Positions 45,605 through 52,886 of a stretch of DNA of 64,000 bases are shown in pieces; within the stretch, counting starts at the first letter, position 1; every line of letters starts with the position of its first letter. The position numbers and the translations under genes were made by a program. The stretch covers positions 12,623-76,622 of the forward strand of contig JABHDC010000077.1 of NCBI GenBank assembly GCA_018673255.1, given 5' to 3'. Origin of the DNA: Gemmatimonadota bacterium (GTDB lineage Bacteria; Latescibacterota; UBA2968; UBA8231). The notes under the pieces were generated by a model. That model ran no database searches, had not been told where the DNA came from, and was given only the letters and a program-made list of their open reading frames with translations.

Positions 45605-45961
45605 ATGACCGACGAAACCACCGGCCAGGACGAAACAGTGCGAAATCAGGCCGACCGCCTTTGGGACAATCTCAAGCGCGGCCTACAGGATGGCGCCGAA
45701 ATCGCCATGAGCAAGGCCGAGGAACTGACCCAGGTAGGTCGCGCGCGACTCGACGTTGCCGCCGCCAAGACGCGCCTCTCCCGCCTGCAGGCAGAGTTGG
45801 GCTCTCTGGTCTTCCAGATGCTCGAAGGTGGCCAGGTTATCTCCAGTGACGATACCGACATCGAGTCACTGCGTGGCCAGATCCGCACCGCCCAGGCAGA
45901 CCTCGATGGTGCCGAGAGTGCTCACTGTGACGTGCGTCGCACCCACGACAGTCAGGATTAA
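45605..45961 (+). CDS. Small coiled-coil protein co-encoded with rpsR and the BMC-type gene
   Basis: A 118-residue acidic protein that I do not recognise. It is almost entirely predicted helix, with heptad-like spacing through NLKRGLQDGAEIAMSKAEEL, AAKTRLSRLQAELGSLVFQML and IESLRGQIRTAQADL. It lacks signal peptide and membrane segments. AAGGA sits just upstream of the ATG, which is 3 nt after the BMC-type stop, so it is the last gene of the rpsR operon. It might be a structural partner of the BMC-type protein, an idea based only on position. Confidence 0.75.
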   Translation: MTDETTGQDETVRNQADRLWDNLKRGLQDGAEIAMSKAEELTQVGRARLDVAAAKTRLSRLQAELGSLVFQMLEGGQVISSDDTDIESLRGQIRTAQADLDGAESAHCDVRRTHDSQD

Positions 45962-45994
45962 CACGGCGAATTGATGTCATTGCGGTAGAACGAC

Positions 45995-46015
45995 AAAGGG
46001 CGCCCGCAGGCGCCC
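45995..46015 (-). terminator. Intrinsic terminator of the Lys/Val-tailed protein gene
   Basis: GGGCGCC (45998-46004) and GGCGCCC (46009-46015) form a perfect 7-bp stem with a CGCA tetraloop. On the minus strand the stem is followed by TTTGTCG. It lies between convergent transcripts and may also slow the rpsR transcript. Confidence 0.65.
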
Positions 46016-46051
46016 CGTTGCATCAGAAGGAGTTGCGTCCCGAGTCGGGCG

Positions 46052-47206
46052 CTACTCCTTCTTCTTTTTTACGACCTTCTTCTTCACTACGACCTTTTTC
46101 TTCACGATCTTTTTCTTCACGACCTTCTTGACCTTCTTCTTGACGGGGGCCTTGCCGTCAGCGTCCATCGGCAGGTTGTCTTCATCCTCGTCATCGAAGC
46201 TGTCGGGAATATCCTCTTCGGCGAACATGGCCTGCGCTTCGACCATCTCCACCTTCAACTGCTCCTCGTATCGCTCGGCTTCTTCAGCCTCCGACAATAC
46301 GGGCCAGTCCAGGAAGAAGTCCTCTACGGCTACCGACAACAGATCCGCCTTGAGATAACGCTCGAAGCTGGTGGCGATCAGGTGCGTGTGAAGGGGCGGT
46401 AGCTCTGGATTCTCTTCGCGTGATACCAGTTCGACCAACTCGTGCAGCAGCAGCGTGTCAAAGAGACTGACCTGTTCGACACCACCGGCGGCTTCGGCAT
46501 CCGCATCCCAGTTGGTGAGGGTCTTGCTGATACCCGGGATGATGTGGATCTCATGATCCCGCTCGAAGGCGATGACACGTGCATCGGCAACGGGCTGCAG
46601 GTCGGTACTGCGAGCACTCTTGAAGGGATGACCGACCAGCGTCAGAGGTTCGGTATTGGTCGGATTGAGTCGATCGGCCAGCACGCGTCCTGCTTGAGCG
46701 GGACGACTGACGATGAAGTCGAGGATCGAGTCCTTGGTGGGCGACCAGATCTGAGACAGACGTCGAGACCGCGAGGTGGGGACGATTCTCGGATCTTCCT
46801 TGTCATTGGCTTCAGCGAAGCAGTCTTGGATCAGACTCTTCTTCTCATCCGGCCCGGCGCCGGTGCGGAACTTGAAGGTGCCCAATCGCTGCAGGATCTG
46901 CACGCGGTCGCGTGTCTCGGTGCCAGCGAAGTCTACCAGCACAGTCCAGAACGTGAGATAGCCGTCTTCGTCGGTCCACGTCCGGAATTCGTCGGGCGCG
47001 CGCTTGAGTGTATCCATCTTGCCGTACAGGCTGCGCATGATATCGGCATAGGGACCCTCAATGCTGGCAGCATCGCGCTGATCGTACAGCACCTTCGACT
47101 CTGGATCCTGGTCGAATACAGCGATGACATCGTCGGCAGGGAAGGTGCGACCGGAGTACCAGGGCCTGGCGCTTCCATACCGGGTCTTCATGAACGGGCG
47201 GTTCAA
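46052..47206 (-). CDS. Protein of unknown function with lysine/valine-rich C-terminal tail
   Basis: A 384-residue protein with no family I recognise. The first 330 residues look globular. A LLLHELVELVSREENPELPPLHTH segment (about 255-280) contains His and Glu residues that could bind metal. An acidic stretch (EEDIPDSFDDEDEDN) then precedes a basic tail of about 32 residues made of KKKVKKVV-like repeats, reminiscent of histone-H1-like tails. Translation probably starts at the TTG at 47206, which has GGAGA at ideal spacing, rather than the ATG at 47191. No signal peptide is visible. The tail suggests nucleic-acid or polyanion binding, which is inference. Confidence 0.75.
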   Translation of the reverse strand: MNRPFMKTRYGSARPWYSGRTFPADDVIAVFDQDPESKVLYDQRDAASIEGPYADIMRSLYGKMDTLKRAPDEFRTWTDEDGYLTFWTVLVDFAGTETRDRVQILQRLGTFKFRTGAGPDEKKSLIQDCFAEANDKEDPRIVPTSRSRRLSQIWSPTKDSILDFIVSRPAQAGRVLADRLNPTNTEPLTLVGHPFKSARSTDLQPVADARVIAFERDHEIHIIPGISKTLTNWDADAEAAGGVEQVSLFDTLLLHELVELVSREENPELPPLHTHLIATSFERYLKADLLSVAVEDFFLDWPVLSEAEEAERYEEQLKVEMVEAQAMFAEEDIPDSFDDEDEDNLPMDADGKAPVKKKVKKVVKKKIVKKKVVVKKKVVKKKKE

Positions 47207-47327
47207 GCGGAATCTCCGGAACGGACGAGGGAGATGGCGAGGCGTGCAGAAGCGTTGGAATGCGGCGGCAGATGCAGGCTCGGGACAAAGCTGGACAATT
47301 CCTCCAAGATAGGTGTCCAGAAAGGGC

Positions 47328-48383
47328 TCAGCAAATGGATTCCCAGAGGCGTAACCCGTGGCGGCTCAGGTAGATGGGCAGTGCGCGGAACCCTGGATTG
47401 GCTGCTTCGATGGCGCGAACCATCTCTCGGCGCTCATGGGACACATCGCCGGCCAGCAGACTGAGAGATCCTCCGTCCCCTCCTGCCCCATTCACTTTCC
47501 AACCCAGCGCCCCGTGTTCACTGGCGATATCGATGATCTGCTGGGCATCGGTGCCGACCAACTCCGGGTGCAATCTCGCCTGGGCATCGGTATTGTCCGA
47601 CATGGCGCGACCCAGCGTTGGGAAGTCGCCCGCGTAGACCGCATCGCGGGAGATGCCAGCTGTTCTGCGCAGGGCCTCGAGCTTTGGATTGTCGGGGCTG
47701 CCGCCCTCCAATTCAGCGATCACTTTCTCGTGTACCGCCGAAGAAGAGTGTGCCTTGCCCAGGAAGATGAGGACGAGTCGACGTTCCAGTTCCCACCATA
47801 CTGAATTGGAAACCTGGATCTGCGATACGGCAGCATGGGGATAGGCGAACATCTCGATGTAGTTGATGCCTCCATAGGCGGAGCACAACTGATCCTGGAT
47901 TCCACACTGCTGGCCCAGCTTCTGGGTCTCGATCCGCTGAGCCGTAAGGGCCACGTCGTAGGGTGTCATGCGCCCAGGAGTCAGCAGGTCGAGGGCCCCG
48001 ATGAGTGCAACGGTGACGGCTGCTGATGTACCAGTCGAACACCCGGCCGGCGCATCGCAGTAGATGGTGACTTCGAAGGCGATGTTGTCAGGCAGGCGCA
48101 TATAGTCAATGGCTGCCTCCAGCAACGGATGATGCGTCCAGGGCCCCTCGGTGGTGGCAATGGCAAAACGTTCGCCGTAGTTCTCGGCGTTGATGACAAT
48201 TCGGTCGTCCACCGTATTGCGATCAAAGACCTCCACCTGTACTTCGGCATAGGGATAAACACCGATGTTGAAGATGCATCCATATTCTGCGAACCAGGTG
48301 TCGGTCCAACCGCCGTTGTCGCAAATCCGGATGGGGGCGACGCTGTTGATCATGCGGCGACGTTGGCGTGTGCCTCGAGGCAT
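47328..48383 (-). CDS. GHMP-family sugar kinase
   Basis: A 351-residue GHMP kinase, closest in style to D-glycero-D-manno-heptose 7-phosphate or L-fucose kinase-like proteins. Motif 1 is SVAPIRICDNGGWTDT, the phosphate-binding loop is DAPAGCSTGTSAAVTVAL, and motif 3 near the C terminus is KVNGAGGDGGSLSLL. The first two features differ from GalK and fit HddA-like kinases. The ATG at 48383 follows AAGGAG. It would phosphorylate a sugar or sugar phosphate for activation. The downstream Lys/Val-tailed gene is separated by 121 nt. Confidence 0.88.
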   Translation of the reverse strand: MPRGTRQRRRMINSVAPIRICDNGGWTDTWFAEYGCIFNIGVYPYAEVQVEVFDRNTVDDRIVINAENYGERFAIATTEGPWTHHPLLEAAIDYMRLPDNIAFEVTIYCDAPAGCSTGTSAAVTVALIGALDLLTPGRMTPYDVALTAQRIETQKLGQQCGIQDQLCSAYGGINYIEMFAYPHAAVSQIQVSNSVWWELERRLVLIFLGKAHSSSAVHEKVIAELEGGSPDNPKLEALRRTAGISRDAVYAGDFPTLGRAMSDNTDAQARLHPELVGTDAQQIIDIASEHGALGWKVNGAGGDGGSLSLLAGDVSHERREMVRAIEAANPGFRALPIYLSRHGLRLWESIC

Positions 48384-48502
48384 GGTGTGCCGGTCTCCTT
48401 GCGGGGTCACAGGATATCTGAGTCCATGGCAACAAACGACAGAGGCGAGCCTGAACGCAACGCCGCTTGCGGCAGCTGCCCACTCGCCATTTGATAGGCC
48501 CT

Positions 48503-49234
48503 ATGAACGAAGACCAACAGAATGAGCTGGGCGGGACCGGCAGAGAAGATCAGGCAGCGAAGATGGCGGCCATGAGCAAGCTGGCTGCCGGCGTCGCACA
48601 TGAGATCAACAACCCCTGCGGTGTGTTGCTGATGAAGCTCAAGTTTCTTCTCTCGATTGCGGATGAGGAGCAGCTGTCCTCCAGGGCCATCAGTACGCTG
48701 GGTGTCGCCGTAGAGCAGACTGAACGGATTCAGACGATCGTCGACAGTCTCGTGCGATTCAGTCGTCCCACGCAGAGTATGCCGCGCCCCGTGGATGTGA
48801 ACGAGGCGATCGACGGGGCCCTGGCCCGCACCGACCTACCCGCCTCGGTGTCACTGAATCGGACCCTGTCTGAGGGACTGCCCCAGGTCGTTGCAGACCC
48901 TGAACAGCTGCAGCAGGTCATTGTCGAAGTGCTCAGCAATGCCGTCGATGCCATGCCGAATGGTGGTACACTGACGGTCACCAGTCAGCTTCTGCCCACT
49001 GCGCCCGGTGAACTGGCGATCCAGATCAGGGACACTGGCGGTGGGATTCCCGCCGACTTCATCGATCGCATCTTCGATCCATTTTTCACCACCAAGGCGG
49101 TTGGGAAAGGTACCGGTCTGGGGCTGGCGGTCAGCTACGGCGCGATGCAGCGCTTTGGTGGGCGGATCGAGGTGACGAGCGAGCGGGGCGTAGGAACACT
49201 GGCTCAGATTTTCCTGCCTGCAACGGCGTCCTGA
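48503..49234 (+). CDS. NtrB-type sensor histidine kinase, minimal form
   Basis: A compact 243-residue kinase with no membrane helix and no recognisable sensor domain. The dimerisation helix has [19 protein letters not shown] with the phospho-acceptor His. The ATPase domain has [37 protein letters not shown]. The start at 48503 is the first ATG after a short spacer. Its stop overlaps the start of the sigma-54 regulator gene (TGATG), so the two form a coupled pair. The input is probably a partner protein, as in NtrB, where PII controls activity, but no glnB is in view. Confidence 0.92.
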   Translation: MNEDQQNELGGTGREDQAAKMAAMSKLAAGVAHEINNPCGVLLMKLKFLLSIADEEQLSSRAISTLGVAVEQTERIQTIVDSLVRFSRPTQSMPRPVDVNEAIDGALARTDLPASVSLNRTLSEGLPQVVADPEQLQQVIVEVLSNAVDAMPNGGTLTVTSQLLPTAPGELAIQIRDTGGGIPADFIDRIFDPFFTTKAVGKGTGLGLAVSYGAMQRFGGRIEVTSERGVGTLAQIFLPATAS

Positions 49235-50601
49235 TGAGCGGAAAGATTCTGGTCATCGACGATGAGAAGGCCATGCTGGAGGCCTGCGACGAAGCCCTGA
49301 CTCACCATGGCTACGACGTGACGACCCATGCCGTGGCTGCAGACGGTATCGAGTGTGCCCGTCAGGAATCCTTCGATGTGATCCTGCTGGACCTGAAGAT
49401 GCCGGAGATGGACGGCCTGACCGCACTGCGCCACCTGGAGCAGATCGACACGGCGGCCCACAAGGTGATGATTACGGCGCACCCGACGATCTCAACCGCC
49501 ATCGACGCTGTCAGAGCCGGTGCCTTCGACTACCTACCCAAACCCTTTTCCCCGGATCAGCTACTGATCACGGTGGAGCGGGCTATCGCTCAGAAGCGAT
49601 TGACCGAGGAGAACCGCCGCCTGCGGCAGGCTCTGGGCAGTGATATTGAGGTGGAAGGGATCGTCACGCGTTCGGTGCCGATGCTCGGCATCATCGACCT
49701 GATCAAGCGACTGGCAGACTCCGAGGCGAGTGTGGTGATCGAGGGGGAGACCGGTACGGGCAAGGAACTGGTCGCCCGTGCGTTGCATCGCAACAGTCCG
49801 CGCGCCGACGGGCCGTTCCTGCCGATCGATTGCGGCGCCCTTCCCGATCAATTGCTCGAGAGTGAACTATTCGGATATGAACGTGGCGCATTCACCGGAG
49901 CTCACGAGCGGCGTGCGGGCCTGTTCGAAGCAGCCCATGGCGGTACTGTCTTTCTCGATGAGATCTGCAATCTTGGTATCGACATGCAGGCCAAGTTGCT
50001 GCGCGCTCTGCAGGAACACTCGGTTCGCCGACTCGGCAGCCAGGAGACGATCGATATCGACTTCCGTGTCATCTGCGCTGGCAATGAGAGTCTGGAGAAG
50101 GCGATGGACGAGGGGCGCTTCCGTCAGGATCTCTTCTTCCGTCTCAATGTGGTCACCGTCTCATTGCCCCCACTGCGTGAGCGCGATGGAGATGTGACGC
50201 TGTTGTCGGATGTCTTTCTGCAGCGGCTCAATGACAACGGCGTGCGTCGTATCGAAGGGTTCACGGATCGTGCCCGGCTGGCCCTGTCCGACTACGCCTG
50301 GCCGGGCAACATCCGTGAATTGCACAATGCCGTAGAATCCGCCTACAGCCTGTGTGAGGGAGACGCCATCGATCTGGGTGACCTGCCGTCCCGGATCCGG
50401 CAGCAGGTGGTGGCCGTATCGATCGATCCGACGGTGACACTGGACCAGGCCCGAGACGGATTCGAGCGGGAGTATCTGAGTCGGTTGCTCGAGCAGCACG
50501 GCGGCAATGTATCGCGCGCCGCAGGCACGGCCGGTGTTCATCGGTCCACATTCCAGCGCCTTCTGCAGAAATACTCGATCCAAGCCAACACATTCCGTTA
50601 G
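49234..50601 (+). CDS. Sigma-54-dependent NtrC-family response regulator
   Basis: A 455-residue enhancer-binding protein. The receiver (about 1-120) has IDDEK, VILLDLKMP and YLPKPF. The AAA+ domain (about 145-380) has Walker A GETGTGKE, the sigma-54-contacting loop GAFTGA (in YERGAFTGAHERR), Walker B GGTVFLDEI and the arginine-finger region FRQDLFFRLNVV. A Fis-type helix-turn-helix (about 415-455, GGNVSRAAGTAGVHRSTFQRLL) binds DNA. It is coupled to the preceding kinase. The intergenic region directly downstream contains a consensus sigma-54 promoter and repeated upstream elements, its likely target. Confidence 0.96.
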   Translation: MSGKILVIDDEKAMLEACDEALTHHGYDVTTHAVAADGIECARQESFDVILLDLKMPEMDGLTALRHLEQIDTAAHKVMITAHPTISTAIDAVRAGAFDYLPKPFSPDQLLITVERAIAQKRLTEENRRLRQALGSDIEVEGIVTRSVPMLGIIDLIKRLADSEASVVIEGETGTGKELVARALHRNSPRADGPFLPIDCGALPDQLLESELFGYERGAFTGAHERRAGLFEAAHGGTVFLDEICNLGIDMQAKLLRALQEHSVRRLGSQETIDIDFRVICAGNESLEKAMDEGRFRQDLFFRLNVVTVSLPPLRERDGDVTLLSDVFLQRLNDNGVRRIEGFTDRARLALSDYAWPGNIRELHNAVESAYSLCEGDAIDLGDLPSRIRQQVVAVSIDPTVTLDQARDGFEREYLSRLLEQHGGNVSRAAGTAGVHRSTFQRLLQKYSIQANTFR

Positions 50602-50612
50602 TGATGCAGTAT

Positions 50613-50696
50613 TGCGACAGTGTATCTGTATCGCATCATTGTCACATAAGTGTATGTCTGAAAGCATGTTAGGCATTTTGATATGGTTTAAGTGTA
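50613..50696 (+). promoter_or_regulatory. Candidate enhancer sites: palindrome and AGTGTA repeats
   Basis: An imperfect 23-bp palindrome (TGCGA...TCGCA ends, 50613-50635) lies about 200 bp upstream of the sigma-54 start. AGTGTA is repeated at 50619, 50649 and 50691. Position and symmetry suit binding sites for a Fis-type enhancer-binding protein such as the adjacent regulator. Binding is inferred. Confidence 0.4.
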
Positions 50697-50746
50697 GCAT
50701 ATATGCGCCACTTGCCTCGAATCACACGATGACATCGGGACTCGGC

Positions 50747-50752
50747 TATAAT
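50747..50752 (+). promoter_or_regulatory. TATAAT -10 element, possible second promoter
   Basis: A perfect TATAAT in the context GGCTATAATC is followed 8 nt later by a 7-bp hairpin (CTATCTG at 50760-50766 with CAGATAG at 50776-50782). No good -35 hexamer is seen at 16-18 bp, so its use is uncertain. Confidence 0.35.
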
Positions 50753-50808
50753 CACCTAACTATCTGCTGCGTAGACAGATAGGAGCATTCCCAAGCCGCC
50801 GGTTGAGA

Positions 50809-50826
50809 CTGGCACATCGATTGCGA
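50809..50826 (+). promoter_or_regulatory. Sigma-54 (-24/-12) promoter
   Basis: The sequence CTGGCACATCGATTGCGA matches the YTGGCACRNNNNTTGC consensus at every defined base, with GG and GC in the exact -24/-12 spacing. The predicted start is near 50836. It lies directly downstream of an NtrC-family regulator gene and upstream of a structured transcript and the acetamidase gene. Confidence 0.8.
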
Positions 50827-50835
50827 TACCCTGAG

Positions 50836-51110
50836 TGAAACTGTGGTGGTTTGTTCGACCACCCGGATGATCGCCTGGATCGCCGTCGATGGGGAGTTGG
50901 GAATCGTTCCCGGATTTGGCCCCGCACCGAGCTGAATCAACTCTGCGTCTGGCGGCGGTCCAGTCATCCTCGTGGCTCCATCTGGTGACGGACTACCCAT
51001 CCTGAGCCAACGGCTGGTGGTGAGCATCTTCGCCGACACTCGCCACCCTCGAACCGACTACTGCGTGCCCAGATCCTCCCGGCGGCCCTCGCCGGGAGGA
51101 TCTTTTTTTT
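50836..51110 (+). ncRNA. Candidate structured noncoding RNA or leader, sigma-54 driven
   Basis: From the predicted start near 50836 to the T run at 51110 lies a 275-nt segment without a credible reading frame but dense in helices. These are GGTGGT/ACCACC (50845-50850 with 50858-50863) and a 6-bp helix (50865-50870 with 50964-50969) stacked on a 13-bp helix (50875-50887 with 50951-50963, two G-U pairs). Inside it is GGGAA/TTCCC (50899-50911); then come a 9-bp helix (51016-51024 with 51039-51047) and the terminator stem. I could not match it to RNase P, tmRNA, SRP or 6S RNA signatures. It is either an independent RNA or an attenuated leader of the acetamidase gene. Confidence 0.5.
51071..51110 (+). 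terminator. Strong intrinsic terminator upstream of the acetamidase gene
   Basis: A 13-bp stem (51071-51083 with 51091-51103) and a 7-nt loop run directly into eight thymines. It ends 49 nt before the acetamidase ATG, so it either ends a free RNA or controls read-through into that gene. Confidence 0.92.
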
Positions 51111-51159
51111 GTTCGTTGGATGCATGCCCAAGGACCCACGACCGCAGGAGCACTGCGCC

Positions 51160-52050
51160 ATGGCATCGCATCGTCTGACCCGTGAACAGATCGTCTACTC
51201 TCTGGATCGCCGGATTCCACCCGTCTTGGAGATCGACAGTGGCGATACCGTCGTCTTCGAGACCTTTGATGCTCGATCGGGTACCATCCAGTCAGATACC
51301 GATCTTCTCGACCACCCGCATCCCGCCGGGTCCAACCCGGCGACCGGTCCCGTCCATGTGCGCCATGCGGAACCGGGTGACGGACTGGTGGTCACTGTGG
51401 AAGCCATCGATCTGGCAGATGCGGGTTTCCTGGCGGTGAAGAAGGGGCAGGGGCTGCTGGCCCATCGGGCCGACACGTATGTGACGCGGATCGTGCCGAT
51501 TGTGGACGGGATCGTGCACTTTGGCCATCTGCGTTTCCCGGCCAACCCCATGGTGGGTGTCATCGGTACTGTCCCGGTGGGAGAGGGTATATCGACCTCC
51601 TATGCCGGGGCCCACGGGGGCAATATGGACAACCGCTATATCGGCCCCGGCAGTCGCGTGCACCTGCCCGTGACCGTGGAGGGTGCACTTCTGGGTGTGG
51701 GTGACGTGCATGGTGCGATGGGGGATGGTGAGATCACCTTCATCGGTCTGGAGATTTGTGCCGAGGTGACGGCGCGCATCGAGTTGGTGAAGGGTGCTGG
51801 CACACGACGGCCGCTGGTCGAAACCCACGACCACTGGATTACCACGGGAGACGGTGACGATCTGGGCGAGGCGGCGCGCATGGCGGCCGGGGAGATGGTG
51901 GATCTGCTACAGGAGCGGCTCGAGGTCAGCTTCGAAGACGCCTACATGCTGATGAGTGCCGCCGTGGATGTGCAGATCTGTCAGTGTTGTGAACCGGGTG
52001 AGTTTCCCGTGACAACACGTGCAGTGGTATCGCGCCAACTGGTTCCGTGA
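51160..52050 (+). CDS. Acetamidase/formamidase family protein
   Basis: A 296-residue amidase of the FmdA_AmdA family, which hydrolyses short aliphatic amides to ammonia and a carboxylate. Features are the opening VLEIDSGDTVVFETFDA, the segments GPVHVRHAEPGDGL and GAHGGNMDNRYIGPGS, VHLPVTVEGALLGVGDVHGAMGDGE, and a C-terminal LMSAAVDVQICQ. The ATG at 51160 has AGGAG 9 nt upstream. Ammonia-releasing function fits control by the neighbouring NtrB/NtrC-like pair through the sigma-54 promoter, although a terminator intervenes. Regulation is inference. Confidence 0.92.
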   Translation: MASHRLTREQIVYSLDRRIPPVLEIDSGDTVVFETFDARSGTIQSDTDLLDHPHPAGSNPATGPVHVRHAEPGDGLVVTVEAIDLADAGFLAVKKGQGLLAHRADTYVTRIVPIVDGIVHFGHLRFPANPMVGVIGTVPVGEGISTSYAGAHGGNMDNRYIGPGSRVHLPVTVEGALLGVGDVHGAMGDGEITFIGLEICAEVTARIELVKGAGTRRPLVETHDHWITTGDGDDLGEAARMAAGEMVDLLQERLEVSFEDAYMLMSAAVDVQICQCCEPGEFPVTTRAVVSRQLVP

Positions 52051-52136
52051 GTGTGCTCATATCCGCCCTCGGCCTGGCTCATGAGCGCTTCGGTAACAGC
52101 AGGGACTTCAGCAAGGCGAATCGCCTTGCATCCTAT

Positions 52137-52886
52137 CTAGCGGGTGGAGATCGTGCCCCGTACGTAGTCCCCATCATCCGAGGCGAGGAAGGTCAGGATC
52201 TTCGCAATGCCCACTGGGTCGCCGAGGGATACACGCGCACCGGCCACGGCGGCGTCGACATCCTCTCCGCGTGATTGAGCACCTTCGGCAATATTCTTCA
52301 GCTTCAACGGCGTCGAGATCCCGCCGGGGCAGATGACATGAACGCGTGTGCCTGTGGGCCCCAGCTCAGACTGAAAGTTGTACTGCATGCCGTGCATGCC
52401 GGCCTTGCTCGCCGCATAGGCGTAGGATGATGAGCCGCCTCTGACACCAGCGCCTGACGCGATCAGCAGCAGTACCGACTTGTCGGCCTTGCGCAGCAGC
52501 GGCGCTGCGAAGCGTGTTGTGAGATAGGTGCCTTTGAGATTGGTGTCGATCGTGGAGTCCCAATCGTCCTCACTCAGATCCGCGATCCCGTCAAATGCGC
52601 CACGCAGGATCCCGGCGCTGCAGACGAGGACGTCGATACGATCGTCGGTGGTGCCGATTCGAGCGAAGGTTGCAGCCACCTGGTCCGCATCACGCACATC
52701 CAGGCTGTGAAAACACGCTCTCCCGCCCGCCTCGCGGATCCGGGCCTCTGTCCTTCGCCCGTCCGCTTCGTTGGCATCCAGAAGGTGCACGATCGCGCCC
52801 TCAGCGGCATACAGTTCAGCTGTGGCGCCACCGATCCCCGTGGCGCCACCGGTGATGACGGCCACACGATCTTCGAGTCGATTCAC
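52137..52886 (-). CDS. Short-chain dehydrogenase/reductase
   Basis: A 249-residue classical SDR. Cofactor motif is TGGATGIGGATAEL, with DANEAD after the second strand favouring NAD. VLVCSAGIL matches NNAG, and the catalytic residues are the Ser in LLIASGAG and YAYAASK. The GTG start at 52886 overlaps the stop of the NagZ-like gene by 4 nt (GTGA), so it is translated with it. The substrate is unknown; the C-terminal end lacks the usual extended GGxxxx loop, terminating at RGTISTR. Confidence 0.92.
   Translation of the reverse strand: MNRLEDRVAVITGGATGIGGATAELYAAEGAIVHLLDANEADGRRTEARIREAGGRACFHSLDVRDADQVAATFARIGTTDDRIDVLVCSAGILRGAFDGIADLSEDDWDSTIDTNLKGTYLTTRFAAPLLRKADKSVLLLIASGAGVRGGSSSYAYAASKAGMHGMQYNFQSELGPTGTRVHVICPGGISTPLKLKNIAEGAQSRGEDVDAAVAGARVSLGDPVGIAKILTFLASDDGDYVRGTISTR

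Noticed and set aside
44000..48400. A full microcompartment locus around the BMC-type gene
   Set aside because: Neighbours are rpsR, a coiled-coil protein, a Lys/Val-tailed protein, a GHMP kinase and O-antigen ligase. No BMC-P, BMC-T or typical cargo enzyme is present.
50747..51110. Known RNAs: RNase P, tmRNA, SRP RNA and 6S RNA
   Set aside because: I looked for the RNase P core (GAGGAAAGTCC-type), a tmRNA CCA end with tag frame, the SRP domain IV GGAAG loop and 6S-like architecture, and found none. This is by eye, so a covariance-model search is still decisive.
50752..51178. Short open frames on both strands across the structured RNA region
   Set aside because: They cross the strong terminator or the sigma-54 promoter and have no ribosome sites; helices explain the sequence better.
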